DNA of 64,000 nt from Haemonchus contortus (lineage: Eukaryota > Nematoda > Chromadorea > Rhabditida > Trichostrongylidae): the NCBI GenBank assembly GCA_000469685.2, contig LS997567.1, positions 24,251,090 through 24,315,089 on the forward strand. The letters are read 5' to 3'. The notes below the pieces were generated by a model. That model was given only the letters and a program-made list of their open reading frames with translations. It did no database searches and was not told where the DNA came from. Positions 11,240 to 23,469 of the stretch are shown in pieces. The position numbers and the translations under genes are program-made. Positions within the stretch are counted from its first letter, which is position 1. Each line of letters opens with the position of its first letter.

Positions 11240-13741
11240 GAAGGTACCTTCTTTATCTACCTCTACCATCCCATAGCTTTGGTATGGCTAGGTCCTTTCA
11301 AAAGCATACCTGTGTCACATAAGAGTATTTAGGAAACTGCCATTATTTATTCTACAATCTGCAATTTTAGTTAATACATGACGTTTTATCCCTCACAGAT
11401 GTTCAAATTGTTTGACTTTCATTTAAATCGGATTTATTGTGGCCTCGAAGAGTGCGCGCAGGTCACGATTGAGTGACCTAGCAGTTCTCGTTATTGTCTT
11501 ACGAAAAATAACCACTTGCTTAGGATGGCCAACCTTTTGTTCGCTGCAAACGGTCATTTTTTATATGGAAATTGCTCGATCGAAAAGAAGTTTAAGTTGA
11601 AAATGGGACATCACAGTGACTACTGTTATGCTAGATCAAATCAGGTTGTGTAAGCATTAATTCCAATAGTTCATCTGTTTTTCCCAAATGTCTGCCCGTT
11701 AATTTGTGATAGAGCCAGTTACTCAACCACTGACCATCGATCTCTCTTGGGCTCAGTGGGTTCGCATGTCCAGATTTCTCTAAGGGCACACGAGTCCATT
11801 TTTCGAAGACGTACTGAATTATTGGAATTTTATTCATTACCAGTGCGCGGTATTCTAAGTATTATATGTCTACTTTGAACAACTTTAAACAATATCAATA
11901 GATGCAAATGTTAAATTTCAAAGGAAGTGACAATCAAATAAAGACTGAATTGCCTAGTACTCAACAAGTGCGTTCGTACTGCGATGGAATATCCGTGTAT
12001 CATTTGGCACTTTGACGGTGACGTGCAGTCAAGTCATAAAATAACACGTCGGAGAAAATAACACCTCAAGTTGTTGAAGACTCATCCTCGATTTTCTCCA
12101 AAATGAAGCTACGAGAATTCATAGTATGTCAAGTGTCTCCATCAACAGGGCTATCCATTGGCTTTCCCTTGCGTATATGGCGGATATGCTAGAAGAACAG
12201 CATGGTCATTGAAAAGAGTACATCGCATACAGTGAAATACAGTTGAATCAGGGCAAATTAGTAGGTTGGTTATTGGAAACCGAATATAAATAACATTACC
12301 GAATGCATGGCGATGATGGTTGCAGTTTAATGATACGATTGTAATATGTAGAATAACAAAAATTCATTGATAAAGCGCGCAAGAAGAATAGGATTATCAT
12401 TCAATTAATAATGTAACTACAACAGTAAGTGAATTACTGCCTCCGTTCAGAGTAGAAATATCCTTTCTTTCTTAATGAGTTTCATATTTGCCTGATCTCA
12501 TTGTCTGCTATCGATGACTGACAGCTGACAGGATTAGGTTTCGAAGTCATTCAAGAGGTTGAGACTAGCAATCCGAGTATGGCTAATGATAGAAAACCTC
12601 ACTTTTGACTTCTGAGAAGGTAGACTCAATGTTTTACTTGATAGCGATGCAGGGAAACCTATCTATCTTTGTGAAACGTTGTGGAACTCCGAGCGGCTGT
12701 TCATCTAATTGTCGGCATTAGGGCATCTCGCAAAGAAATCAATGCCTTGTCGCGTATTTTGTGTCATGCAGCTTCCTAATTGAACGCCTTGTGAACCCTA
12801 TCCAGACTCATATTTTTAAATGTCAGATTGGGACTCATTGAACAGTTTCTTGCTTAACCAATCTTTCGAAGAGGTGACTTTTAGTGTTGGTAACAGCATG
12901 ACGCGAATTAAGACGTTAGGAGAACTATTATAGTATTACGTGGATTTGACGCGAACTAGTGATTTCGATAATTCCACAGGGGCGGGGTACTATGCGAAAT
13001 ACAACTTTTCATGTAAGTCAAATAAGTATTCAGGCATGAGATTGAGACCGTATACAGAAACTACTAGTGGCGAAGTAAGTGACTAGGGATGTCCATTAGG
13101 GACCGTAGACGGTTTATCGCCTAGCGATGTAGGAAATAATTGTACACGTATTTCAAGCTTCCTCCTGAAGAATGTCTGGAGGTGTTTTCATTCGTATCAC
13201 TGTTTTCTCTTTAATTCTGTGAGTTCTGGTCCCATCACATGGGTAGTGAGGGAATCTATTATGATTACCTTTCTGTATTGTTGTTTCTGATTGTTGTACG
13301 GATGTATTGTTTCCATACAGAATTCTGATTGCACAAACGTTGTGCTTTGCATATTTGTTGGCTATCATGAGCTCTGCTTAGCAATTCTTGTCGTGAAAAA
13401 GTGCATTTCCTATTGTGGTGCCATCAGTCTCTTCTTCACTCGCAGAGACACGTCTTCAATTTCTGCGATAATAGGATGGGTGTGTGGTAACGTTAACCTA
13501 ATTAAGAGCTACCCACTGCCCCATCTACTTCAGTTACTATTTCCTCATTTTCGCTCTTCACTAACACCGTCATATGGGCTCAACTACTCCTAGTTCGTTG
13601 TTCTACATTGTTCAAGTATTAGCAACGATGGCAACATATCAATTTTTGCGTCACTGTTTGTCATCAACCGTGAAGACTCTTGTCCAGTTCACAATGATAG
13701 AGCAGTGATGACAGCACGTACAAGGGACTTTCAGATTTCAG
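11240..13741. other. Spacer without recognised genes
   Basis: About 2.5 kb of AT-rich sequence. I find no protein motif, RNA gene or repeat matching the rest of the window. Frames at 11631-11837 (minus) and 13153-13593 (both strands) are short and featureless. Confidence 0.5.
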
Positions 13742-13908
13742 TTCTCTCAAGGCGAGGCAAGGCAGATTGTGCATGGGCTCAACAGCTGCATCTGCTACGT
13801 TTCATGCGTACGGTCAACTTATAAGGACACCGTCTATTCATCCACTCATTCGAACTCCAAGCTTGCATCCGCATGCATCAGGGAAGAAGAGCGACAGAGA
13901 AGACGGTA
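13742..13908 (+). CDS. Possible internal exon, unrecognised gene
   Basis: ACTTTCAGATTTCAG ends at 13741, a good nematode acceptor. The following frame stays open for 55 codons and contains MGSTAASATFHAYGQL, a small internal repeat (IRTPSIHP then IRTPSLHP) and a basic end (GKKSDREDG). It stops at A|GTGAGTTT (donor GT at 13909), a strong 5' site. Ser/Pro/His-rich composition is like a disordered linker. Nothing similar is recognised and neighbouring exons are not identified, so this rests on the splice sites alone. An alternative open frame overlaps it. Confidence 0.25.
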
Positions 13909-14735
13909 GTGAGTTTCCTGGTTTTTTCATGCTAATTTCATTGCTGATCTTACTAATTTATCATTCATTTCCGAATGGTCCACGGCTCACACCTTCGTCG
14001 ATCTGATTCACTTTCCCTTTGTATTGAATGACACTTAAATAACGTTTTCACCAATAGTATTCTTCCTTGTGGCTTTCATGAACCTTCTTATGTGTTTATA
14101 AACCGAATAAGCCTGATGTGGGAGCTAATTACCTATTTTATCATCTCAAAAGTATTCCTTGGTAAGGTAACACAGTGTACCGCTACCGTTTGTCCCACAT
14201 ACCATCTACAGTCGCAGGCAATAAAGCCGCACGAAAAGTACAATACACTGCTTGGCTGAAGAACTGAGTGATGGGAAAATGTTCGGAAACCTACTATCAT
14301 ATTGTCGTTTTCAGGTGTCTATCGGCAGATTAGAGTTTTGGTGAACTTACGGATTATATGTGGGTCTAGTTGTAGTTTACGGATCAAGGCTCTGTGCAAA
14401 GACAGAAGTCATAAACATTTTGTTAAAAAGTACGTATTTTGCGATTAAACTACCCGTGATGACCTTGTATTTTGGACCACACGGACAGGCACGTAAAAAG
14501 TGACGCCTGTCAGCAAGGGTGCTTATCTACGAAGTAACATAATCTCTATTACGGAAAAAAACTATTCTAAGACAGTAAAGGTAAGCTCTTTGCATTCATT
14601 GCCCTGCCAGGTGAGGTGTTCTGATGCTATGGAGAAAGCCAATCATGAATAATTGTCTGAAGACGCAAGCGCAATGCGCAATGGAACCTACACTCCCTTA
14701 ATTTATATAACAGCACAATGTTTTGCAGTGCTTTG
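13909..14735. other. Spacer without recognised genes
   Basis: AT-rich non-coding sequence between the possible exon and the 3' end of the Penelope-like element. Nothing recognised. Confidence 0.5.
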
Positions 14736-15030
14736 CCGTACAGGTTTGTTATGGTAGAAACCGCTTAATTCGGTCGACGTTTCGACTATCTCGTCGTCTT
14801 CGAGGACCTGAAAGCAGTTTGGACCTCCTGATCTGAGGCTTACCCGACCAAGCGCCCAAACGCGCTGGCCCCTTTGCAACAGCTCCCAGAAACTTGAACA
14901 CCAAAAGATCCCAACTGAGAAACCAACCTTCTGTGGTTCCACCAACGCTGCCGTCCCACTCGATTCGGTGGACAACAAGGGACCAATGAGACACCATTGG
15001 CAGTCGTTGGATAAGAGCTGCGCGCTGTTC

Positions 15031-15708
15031 TCAAAGCCCACAGAGAGGAATGAATGGCAGAAATTCGCCTGCTATGGCAATGCACTCATTTCGGTTGTTC
15101 AGCTTAGGATTTCTCTGGCGGATATGCAACGCTTCCAAGATCTTTCTAGCACCGATCTCGTTCTCGTAAGCTAGGATTTTGCATTTAATATCAAAATCAT
15201 TGCCTTCGTGTACTTCTAGTCGATGCTTCCCAAGCGGTGTAAAGAGGCTTCCACGCCTTTTACCTGCTAGATGTTCTTTGACACGTATGCCTTGCATCCT
15301 TCCCGTCTCACCAATATATACTCCGTCACAGGCCGAACACTGAAGTTGGTACACTGTCTCTCGCTGTGTACAATCACCACCCTTTCCAAACGGACAAATA
15401 ACGCAGTTATTCGTAGAACATGCACGATCATAAAGTCTATTGCGGATAAGATGACGTTTGATATTGTCCATTGGTAGGTTTACCAAGACAACATCATTAG
15501 CCGGATCCGCTCGAGCAATGCATTGTCGAATTTCTGCGCTGACTTTATCCGACATAAATGGAAGTCGGACATGCATCACATTCTCACGGTTTCTCGGCGA
15601 GTAAGCTTTTAAGCCTGACCTTTTGCGTAGTGTCCCATAGTCATTTAACTTTGCAATCTCGCATGCTAGCTTACGTGACTCCTCTCGTTCCACTTCGCCT
15701 GTACACAT
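15031..15708 (-). pseudogene. Penelope-like element 1, RT thumb and GIY-YIG endonuclease
   Basis: 225 codons remain open after the TAG. The first ~100 residues correspond to the RT thumb/linker. The endonuclease follows with YQLQCSACDGVYIGETGR, the GIY-YIG signature, then a CPF/C-rich stretch before it (CSTNNCVICPFGKGGDCTQR, typical of animal Penelope elements), H-EH and KILAYENEIGARKILEALHI with the conserved Glu, and NRNE near the end. The domain nicks DNA to prime reverse transcription. Catalytic residues (Tyr, Arg, His, Glu, Asn) appear present. The domain itself looks intact; only the stop that separates it from the RT disables the polypeptide. Confidence 0.88.
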
Positions 15709-15723
15709 TCCTGTAGCCGTTTT

Positions 15724-16353
15724 CTACATGTTACGAACTGCTGCATGTTTCACAGCTTCAGGATGAGCAGACTTTGCGTGGAGTAAGATGTTCTTAGAGC
15801 TGTTTTTCCGATACCACTTCACATGATACCTCCCACCTGAGATCTTTGTCTGCGTGTTCAGATAAGGAAGCCATCCTTCGTGCGGAACTTCTCTCGTGAA
15901 CTTGATATATTGTGGCTGCTTGAGGATGTCAAACAATACGTCCATCTCTTGCTGCGTCGACGTAATTACGAAGCAGTCATCGATGTACCGACAATACATA
16001 ATGGGCATGCGCGCTATAACTGGCCTTTCTATTCTGCTCATAAAACAGATAGCTAAGACCGGCGCAAGACGCTGACCCATAGCAAGTCCTCGCTTTTGTG
16101 AGAAGTACTGTCCGCTCCATTTGAAAATATTACATTTGAGGCATTCTTTGATCAGAGCCACAATATGAGCCTTGCTCAATCCGAACGTCACAATTTCTGT
16201 TTCATGCTCGTCCAACATTTCGGAGACCGCTTGGAGAGCTTCGTTGTTGTTGACGTTCGTATAAAGCGCAGTTACATCGAATGACTCAGCTACGCAGCTC
16301 TCTTGATACCTACATAAACGCAGGCGATCACGAAATTCATTGGTGTTAGACAA
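15724..16353 (-). pseudogene. Penelope-like element 1, reverse transcriptase palm
   Basis: The frame holds FDVTALYTNV (first catalytic Asp), KWSGQYFSQKRGLAMGQRLAP (template-grip block typical of Penelope), RYIDDCFVI (catalytic YIDD intact) and SAHPEAVKHAAVRNM before a TAG. The homologous position in the copy at 63190-64000 reads RNKYRTAT, so the TAG most likely replaced a Tyr codon. The start of this frame overlaps the upstream frame by a frameshift near 16345. Confidence 0.9.
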
Positions 16354-17255
16354 ATGTGAAGGTTCATATCGGACGTGTCCAACTTCAGTCTTCTAATCAA
16401 CATACTATCCAATTTTGCTGTCTTTCCGATTGATACCCACAAAGTATTCAGCCTGTGACATTGTGTGAGAAACGCCTTTTCCGTAGAATGCCCGTATACA
16501 GAAGCATCATTGTGGTGGAGCTCCGTGATTTCACGATCCAGCGAACAAGGTAGAACCACAAACTCCCCTCCTTTGTCAGTCACGAAAAGACAGATTTCAC
16601 CATTTGCTACGCTTTTTCGCACCTCTCGCAAACCATCCCATTTTTCGTTCGTCATGTTTGAGAACCTTTCGCGACCATGTCTTTTGAAAGATTCAAGTAC
16701 TCCTGATGAAAGTACTCGGGATTTTATGTCTTGTATGGGCGAAGGTTCTGGCTCCTTGTAGAACGAACATGGAAATGTCATAGGCGCTAGCATAGATTCT
16801 GTGCTTGTACGCTGAGACTCTTTGCGTACTGCACTCTTTCTAAGCTGACCTCTCAAACGATGAAGCCCTGTTACCGCTTGACGATACGTGGAAGGTCTAA
16901 TTCCTTGGGCGATTGAAAATGAAGGCCCAAGGCTGAGGAAATCCAGAGCTTTCTCCGATAATGATGCGCCGCCTATAACAGTAACTCGTGCCTGATCTCG
17001 CGAATCGTTCACTTGTTGAGTGGTCCTAGCTACGCAGTGGTGGTTTGTAGAAGGGCTGACATCATTGCTGGAACCATTCCCGTGTTGCTCGCTCCTTAGG
17101 GTGTTGTACTTAGCGCACAGCGTCGATTTTGCCCTAGATCGAATAGAGTCACAGACCTCCTTCGAACCACGTTCAATCGCTTTCCAACAACGATCTGGCA
17201 GTAGCCGTCTACAAGATTCTTCCTTCGTTTCACATTTTAATGAGCTAGAATACAA
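16290..17255 (-). pseudogene. Penelope-like element 1, N-terminal region
   Basis: About 290 residues in one frame precede the RT. Visible blocks are SEKALDFLSLGPSFSIAQ and NGEICLFVTDKGGEFVVLP, the latter a conserved Penelope N-terminal RT block. After RRLKLDTSDM the sequence jumps straight to the PSHLSNTNEF block in another frame, so the intervening segment that normally carries the early RT fingers (the PIVS-type block) is missing, by about 50 residues judged from family layout. That deletion plus the frameshift inactivate this copy. Confidence 0.8.
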
Positions 17256-18480
17256 TATGTACTGTTTCTGCTTAACAGCTACGCCTAGGAAATCACGGTA
17301 AATGTTTAAGATCCTAGGGTGATCTCCTTTGAGATTTTATATCGATCCTAGCTTCTTATTCGTGATGAATCTTGGAAAGACGGCGGTCGACTTGCATCGC
17401 CGAAGGAACTGCACCGATTGACGGGTGAGCACGATCTTTTCCCGGAAAGCGAGAGCTTTTCGAACCAGACCGAAAACATGCGGCGGTACATTCCTTAGTA
17501 AATTTCACGTTCGGTCTTCTTGAATTTATATAATAAATTTATATAGCAGCATTCTGACGGAAATTAAAAATGGGTCCCCTAGCATCTCAACTAGAACTGA
17601 CGAACATGACGGTTCCCCATTGTAACATTGGATTTCAAATATAATGCTTAGAAGGTGTGGACAACGGCGTATTCAAAAATAAGAGGATTATCGATTTTTC
17701 CACAACCTCTTTGCTAGAAATTGAAGAGCATTCAGCTGGAGCTGCCTTCTCGGTTTTTCCGAAGGTCATATCTTCGCACCCAACTTTTTCGAAAAGTTCA
17801 ACAGGGGCTCGTCGCGGAAGTAACTAATCCTCCGTGGAGCGCCATTCTTCATCAACTCGCCTATTAATTATAATAGTAACAGAAATAGTAACTTGATCTG
17901 TCAAAAATATCTACCCACTCTTTCAACGCTAGATCTGCAACTCCATCCTCCTTTTCGACGCATGAACACGTTTGTTTGAAGCATGTATTCACTACTCGGG
18001 TGAGCTATGCTAAGTATCTCTGACTCAAATAGGATGATATTATTAATCACATACATAAGCATGAATATATATACAAAAAACTAGGACGTGGGAATACAAG
18101 TTAGAAACTCAAGGAGTTTAGAAATATGCGTGAAATGCAGGTAAGGGAACTAAGTCATTAGGTTTTCGAGAAGTAGAGTATTGATCTTGTTTCCAAGTTG
18201 TACGTGATTTTGATCGCGGACAATAATGACAGGCATACAATCGAATTGCAAGAGGTTAACCATTTCGATGTGTTAGCCGTTGTGAATTGCGGCATCAGCT
18301 CATTCTTGTATTATAAAACCAATCAAATCTTCCGGCTGACGCCGGGCTCTCGCCCTTCTTGTAGTATCAAAATTGACCTGCCGCCTGTACTCTTCCAAGT
18401 TTGAAATCTTTGGTCTAGTAAAAGAGAAGCTACTGAGTTCCAGCACAACATACAAAGGCGCACTTCGTGCGTCGGGTTCA
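17256..18480. other. Spacer without recognised genes
   Basis: About 1.2 kb of AT-rich sequence with no motif. Its right end (18340-18480) may be the 3' untranslated part of the RTE LINE. Confidence 0.5.
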
Positions 18481-19650
18481 CTTCTTCTTACTCCAGATCT
18501 TGGATTTAGGACGCTCAGGCATGTTTTTATCGCAGAATATGCCAGTCGTTGAGCGCCACTTCAACCACGCTGCATTCACACGAGAATTCGTTTTGAAAAC
18601 CAGGCTGCCGTCAGACGCAATTGCCGATCCAAGATGCTTGAAATTGTTGTCCGTGTCAGCTCAGTACCATTAATCTTGATAGAGCCTTGCTCGCTCTTGT
18701 CGGTAGTCAAGTACTCGGTCTTTTGGACGTCCAACTTAAGTCCGAACATAACCAGACGGTCGGACCAGACTTGCACTTGTCGCTCAAGCTCGCTTTTGCC
18801 TTCGCTGGCGAGCATCGGCATAAAGAAGAGTCCATGGAGCTGGCTTCTAGAGTCTTTTGTAAAGGCATCCATGACGACAACAAAAAGTAGTGGGGATAAC
18901 GCACATCCTTGGTGTACTCCGAGGGAGATGGGAAAATCCGTCGGTATGCCCGCTGCCGTTTGTACTCGGCTTTTTGGGCTAGTAAAGAACTTGGAGGCGC
19001 ACCCACTCAATGAGTTCTTCGGGAACGCTATGCTGTCGTAAGGCATACCACATAACGTCACGCGGAGAGCGATCGAAAGCCTTCTCTATGACTAGAAAGG
19101 CAAGATGTTCCGGTCTTTGCTTTTCGCGATGCTTTTCTAGTAGAAGGCGAGTGGCGTGTATGGCATCGATGGTGCTGCGACCGGACACAAAACCACAATG
19201 ATTGGTGGTCAGCTCGACGATGTCGCGGACACGACTGTCTGCAACTCGCTCGAAGATTTTCATACAGTGCGAGAGCAAGCGAATTGGACGGCAACAAGCG
19301 CAGTCCCCAGGACTGCCCATCTTTTTCCAGATAGGAATTGCTCTGTTGCCAGCTCTCAGGCACCTTCTTCTCTGCAACCACCCAGTTGAAGAAGGCCGTC
19401 AACGACCCTGCAAGATTCCAGCACCTCGATTGTCTGCTGCTAAGTCGTCAGGACCAGTTGCTTTGCCTGATTTCATCCTCTTCATAGCCGTGATTGTCTC
19501 CGTCACGGTTACCTTCTGAACAGGGCCGTACACTGGCGGAGCACAAGTGATGACGGGATGAGCAGATTCGACTGTTGAGATGTTTTCGAGGTGCTCTCGC
19601 CATCGCTCCAGTGTGTGCTTGCGGTCCGGCAGGATGGTTCTCGTCATTTA
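18481..19650 (-). pseudogene. RTE family A reverse transcriptase
   Basis: Blocks in order: GKATGPDDLAAD near 19450-19470, CRPIRLLSHCMKIFERV, CGFVSGRSTIDAIHATR and LAFLVIEKAFDRSPRDVMW (first catalytic Asp region, D to V: LAFLDIEKAFD is usual), then GVHQGCALSPLLFVVVMDAF. The catalytic YADD is destroyed near 18820-18830 by what looks like a 7-base loss (TATGCCGATG joined directly to CTCGCC). The thumb follows (LDVQKTEYLTTD, KINGTEL). It would have performed target-primed reverse transcription in the nucleus; this copy cannot. Confidence 0.85.
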
Positions 19651-20289
19651 TGACGAAGAACTTCTTTATATCCTCGGTCCGACGATGGCGGGTTTTGGCG
19701 AGTCGGCGAACATATCGCTCATCGTCGCGAGACTCGAGTTTCTCGTTCAGTTCAGCGAAATGAGCTGCCCTCACAGAAGCAACGACCTTCTTTGCCTCCT
19801 TCTCTGCGATCTCATAGCGCTGTCAATTATCAGCTGTTTCCTCCAAAAGGAATGCGTGATATTGCTTTTTCTTCTCACGTCCATTATCCCTGACATGATC
19901 CGTCTACAGCCATGTTTATTTGTCAAACTCTCGCGGTCCAGGCTTGGTCATGCCGAGCTCCGACCGCGCAACGCGGGTTATCACGTTAGCAGCACCCTTC
20001 CAAGTTTCATCGGCAGTCGTTACCGCCGGTAATAGAATGCGGGAGACGGCGGCCGCTTCTTTTTCTTTTTCCTCAGTCGCCACCACTTGATTCTCGCTGG
20101 CCCACACCTTTCGGCGAATTTCGGTTTCGGCGGGGCAATGATGAGCGTACAAATCAGTGGTCGATGTTGTGTGTACCGTTCCATAAGGTCCTGTTTTTGC
20201 GTCTGTTAGGAGTCCCTAATCGCGGTGCCTGACAAGGACGAAATCAATTCGTATGCTGTTTTATAGAAGGTGATGAGATGAGAGTCACG

Positions 20290-20990
20290 TTACGGAATTC
20301 CGTGTTTAGAATGGCGCGATTATACGAGTCTGCATATTCAAGAATTAGCTCGCCATCACTATTACGTGACCCACATCCAAAACCACCATGACAGCTATAA
20401 CCGTCTTCAGTAGCGCCTGCATGGCCATTGAGGTCACCCGCGACAACTACTGCTTCTTGTAACGGTACATCAGCTGTATTTTTGTGTAGCAGATTCCATT
20501 TGACCTTGCTTTTTACGAAGTTTCCAGTTTGCGAAACTTACGCTGAAAAGAAATGAAATTTTTGGCGTTTTATGGCTACAATGATCTTCAGTAAGTGGTC
20601 ATCGAAGCGCTCCATACCCACTATCGAATCACGGAACCTTTCAGAGACAACTATCCCAACGCCGTTGGTGGTTTTTTGACCACCACAGAAAACGGCTTTG
20701 AAGCAGTGGAAAATGTCCCTCGACTTGTAACAGGACCACTTCGTCTCCCGCTCGGCACAGGAATCGATTCACCGACGCTCTAGAGCTTCTGCAAGCTCGT
20801 ACGAGCATCCCGTTATCGTGCCAACATTTAACGACGCAACGCCAGTCTTCCTCAGGTTGCGGGGAAACCCAATGCCGTTCTTGCACCGGAGACCCTCGCA
20901 TACTTTTCATACTCACCGGACCTGGCAAGTATGCATCGGCTCCCGCGAACGCCGCAGCATCACAACGAGATTCTCTGGGTGGCATTAACA
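20290..20990 (-). pseudogene. RTE family A AP-endonuclease domain
   Basis: The minus frame starts with a degenerate form of the domain start (ASLNVGTITG near 20830), and contains GGQKTTNGVGIVVSE near 20660 and VVVAGDLNGHAGATEDGYS at about 20460-20405, the metal-binding GDxN box. Several frame changes occur between these. The enzyme nicks genomic DNA to start LINE insertion. Confidence 0.75.
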
Positions 20991-21314
20991 TTTTTTATGT
21001 TACGGGGGTGGCGGGACTGCCACGGGGCCTGTCGCCTGCATTCGAATGTCTGCAATCAGCTCAGTCCACAGAGTAAGTTACCAGTGGTTCCAACTGGAGG
21101 AACGGACATCACCACCATAGTACGCTCATTTCATCACCCCCATAAATCACCCCTATGCCTCTGCCGGCTGGATCCAGTTCACTTACCTTCTACTACTTAC
21201 CATCGGTGTCCTAAATCTGCCGTTGATTGTCCAGGTCGAATCTAGCAACTTTCGCGCATGTCCCGCCGTCAATGTCTCTGTAGACGAAGTCAAGACACTC
21301 CCATTAAAGTTCTC

Positions 21315-21735
21315 ATGCTGTCGCATTCACTCCTAGCGAACTGGGATACCCCAGGTGCAAACTGCCGATTTTTACGCACGCTCCGCCCGGAGTCGAGTCC
21401 TGACTCCTACCATTGATGATCGCTTCTTGCCAGCCCTTTCATTTGCACTCCTAACCGATTCGAATGCTCCAGATGCACGGGAACAGTGGTCATGTTTTTT
21501 CACTGGAATCCCGCCTACAGTGGGCGGAGTTCAGCTCTGCCAGGCAGCATGAAATTCCATTCTGTCGCTTGTACTCCTATCAGATTTGAACGCTTTAGGT
21601 GCACGGGGATAGGAATTATGATGTTTCGCTCAAACAGTTGTCTAGCGCAAACCCCGCTTCCTGTAGGCGGATATTAGTACTGCCATCCACCACGAGTGTT
21701 CTCATCCTGGCGCCTGTAGTCCTACCGAATTCGTG
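21315..21735 (-). repeat. ~128-bp satellite array, reverse orientation
   Basis: About three to four diverged units spaced about 110-145 bp, recognised by TGTCGC/ACTCCT landmarks near 21317, 21427, 21558 and 21702 and by CCCGCCTAC-type GC boxes. They are reverse complements of the units at 22340-22800. Confidence 0.6.
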
Positions 21736-22339
21736 GGGAATAAGAGAGTTAACCCTCCAGAGTGCGTACAGACGTGTGGTAGACCCGTTAGAATATTCAG
21801 AGCAAGACATAGCTAACCCTGGCATTGCTGGGTAGCGTCTTTGACTGCAATCAGGTCGCAGATTCCGAAGATAATTGTCACTACAGACTCCTTTCAGATA
21901 GTTTGTTTTTCAAGAGTTGATTTCTACAAGTTCCAAACAGGACAAACGGCTTACTTTGAAATGCTCCCTCCAAGCAGTGCAGTACATTGCACTACATGAA
22001 CTGCTTTATGTAAGTATAGAGTTTGTCAATTATATATACTACTTGCTATGAAGTCGTCTGTCGTCTGTTGTCTGTCTCTCTGTCGTTCTGTCTGTATGTT
22101 TGTCACGGAATTCCTTAGCTCCTTTGGATCTGCCTGGAGAGACCGGGTCAAGCGTGGGATGGGTAGATCATGTCTCGAAAAGTTTAAAGCACATATCAGC
22201 TTGGTGGAACCCCGTCCACAGTGAGCGTGACGTGCATTGAAATGAGCTGTACTGAGGACCATGATTTCGAATTCGGTCACAAGACGGCTTCAAAGGGTTT
22301 GAAGGTAGCTAGAGGTGTGCATTGGCAAGCTAGGTCGAA
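21736..22339. other. Spacer between the two opposed arrays
   Basis: About 600 bp with a CTGT-rich low-complexity stretch at 22046-22102 and no gene. Confidence 0.5.
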
Positions 22340-22800
22340 TTGGGGAGAGCCACCCCCGATGGGCGGGCGCCCTCTGAAAATGCAATGCTTTATGAAAACA
22401 TTTTGGGAAATCATAACTCCTGTCCTCGTGGACCTGGAGATTTCAAAGTTAAAAGGAGTATAGGCAGCGGGATGGGAACACTTATGGTGGGTGGCAGGAC
22501 CAGACACCACCCACAGGGTGCAGGGTTCGAGCGGAAACTCATAGGTCCTGTCCCAGTGGTCCTAGAAAGTTCGAACTTGGTAGGAGTTTAAGCGACAGCA
22601 TGGGAACACTCATGGTGCGTGGCAGGACCAGATTCCGCCCACAAGGGGGAGGGGTTTGAGCGGAAACTCATGGGTCCTGTCCCGGTGGAACTAGAGCGCT
22701 CACATTTGTAGGAGCACAGATGACAGGATGGGAACACTTGTGGTGGGTTGCAGGACCAGTCTCCGCCCACAGGAGGCGGGGTTTGAGCGGAAACTCATAA
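22340..22800 (+). repeat. ~128-bp satellite array, forward orientation
   Basis: GGGAACAC landmarks at 22474, 22602 and 22730 give an exact 128-bp spacing. Each unit holds GGCAGGACCAG, a CCGCCCACA box, GAGCGGAAACTCAT and GTCCTGTCCC. A partial unit starts near 22340. It is the same family as 21315-21735, pointing the other way. Confidence 0.8.
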
Positions 22801-22876
22801 ATCCGATGAAGGTCTATAACGAAAATCAGCTCATGTGGCTCCGTCCCGCTTGGCGAGAGCCTCTAGCGCACGCGAT

Positions 22877-22945
22877 ATGTTTATATTTATATATTTTGTA
22901 ATTATATATTTTGTACTTGTGTCTATATGTATATGTATATAAATG
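22877..22945. repeat. TATA/TGTA-rich low-complexity tract
   Basis: Alternating TATAT and TTTTGTA motifs, then TATGTATATG. Simple sequence with no gene. Confidence 0.6.
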
Positions 22946-23469
22946 GCACTTCAACGGCACGATTGCATGTACACACGGCAAAGAGTGGGTTGCGCCACGT
23001 ATCAGAACCAGGCAAGCTACTCGTGGGTATTCATATGCCGAAAACAGTGATATAGTGATAGGTCCTGGTTTTACCCCATCCAAGTGTGCAGCTGATGCGG
23101 TAGCAGTGAATTCCACTTATCGAATATATACAATAATAGGCAACTAATAGGCACTAAAAACCGAGTGTCCTGAGCTTCTTCGGACTCGAGACTACAGGAG
23201 ATCGCGATGATAGTTCTCGTCTCTGGCTCCTTCGGAAAACTCCGTCGATTGTTCTCCTCCTCCAACTTTCTCCACTTCCTTTGCCTCCTCTTGTAATCAG
23301 TTCTCGTCATCAGCGTCGCATTGAGCTTACTGTAGTAGAAACATCATCTATTGACCACACCCCAATCTCTACTCTTCCCCCGTTTCCCTCCATGAAGAAA
23401 AGTCCGTTCTGGGGCTCGTGGTAAAAGAAGAAAAAGAAGGGAGGAAATGCTCCATGTTTATAAAATAGC
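22946..23469. other. Spacer without recognised genes
   Basis: About 520 bp with no motif. Short frames on both strands are featureless. Confidence 0.45.

Larger units (their letters stand above)
14740..17255 (-). mobile_element. Penelope-like element 1, nearly complete
   Basis: On the minus strand one coding unit runs from about 17255 to 15031: N-terminal region, reverse transcriptase, then a GIY-YIG endonuclease, the order that defines Penelope-like elements. Only a few lesions separate it from a continuous frame: a missing segment and frameshift near 16345-16375 and an in-frame TAG at about 15723-15725. Downstream of the endonuclease, to about 14740, non-coding sequence includes GTCGAAACGTCGAC (about 14772-14785), which I discuss as a possible hammerhead-like remnant. 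A second, shorter copy starts at 63190. Confidence 0.9.
18481..20990 (-). mobile_element. RTE-type LINE, family A, broken
   Basis: The minus strand carries an apurinic-type endonuclease (about 20990-20290), a linker (about 20150-19450) and a reverse transcriptase (about 19400-18480) in the single-ORF arrangement of RTE LINEs. Frames shift at least five times. The 3' end of coding is at about 18481 with a run of Lys codons and a stop. The family differs from the RTE pieces at 28260 and 53285. Confidence 0.88.

Noticed and set aside
13291..13593. 100-codon plus ORF
   Set aside because: Low-complexity hydrophobic frame without splice support or motif.
15031..17255. Host GIY-YIG nuclease gene
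   Set aside because: The domain is directly continuous with a Penelope-type reverse transcriptase and a related copy exists at 63190.
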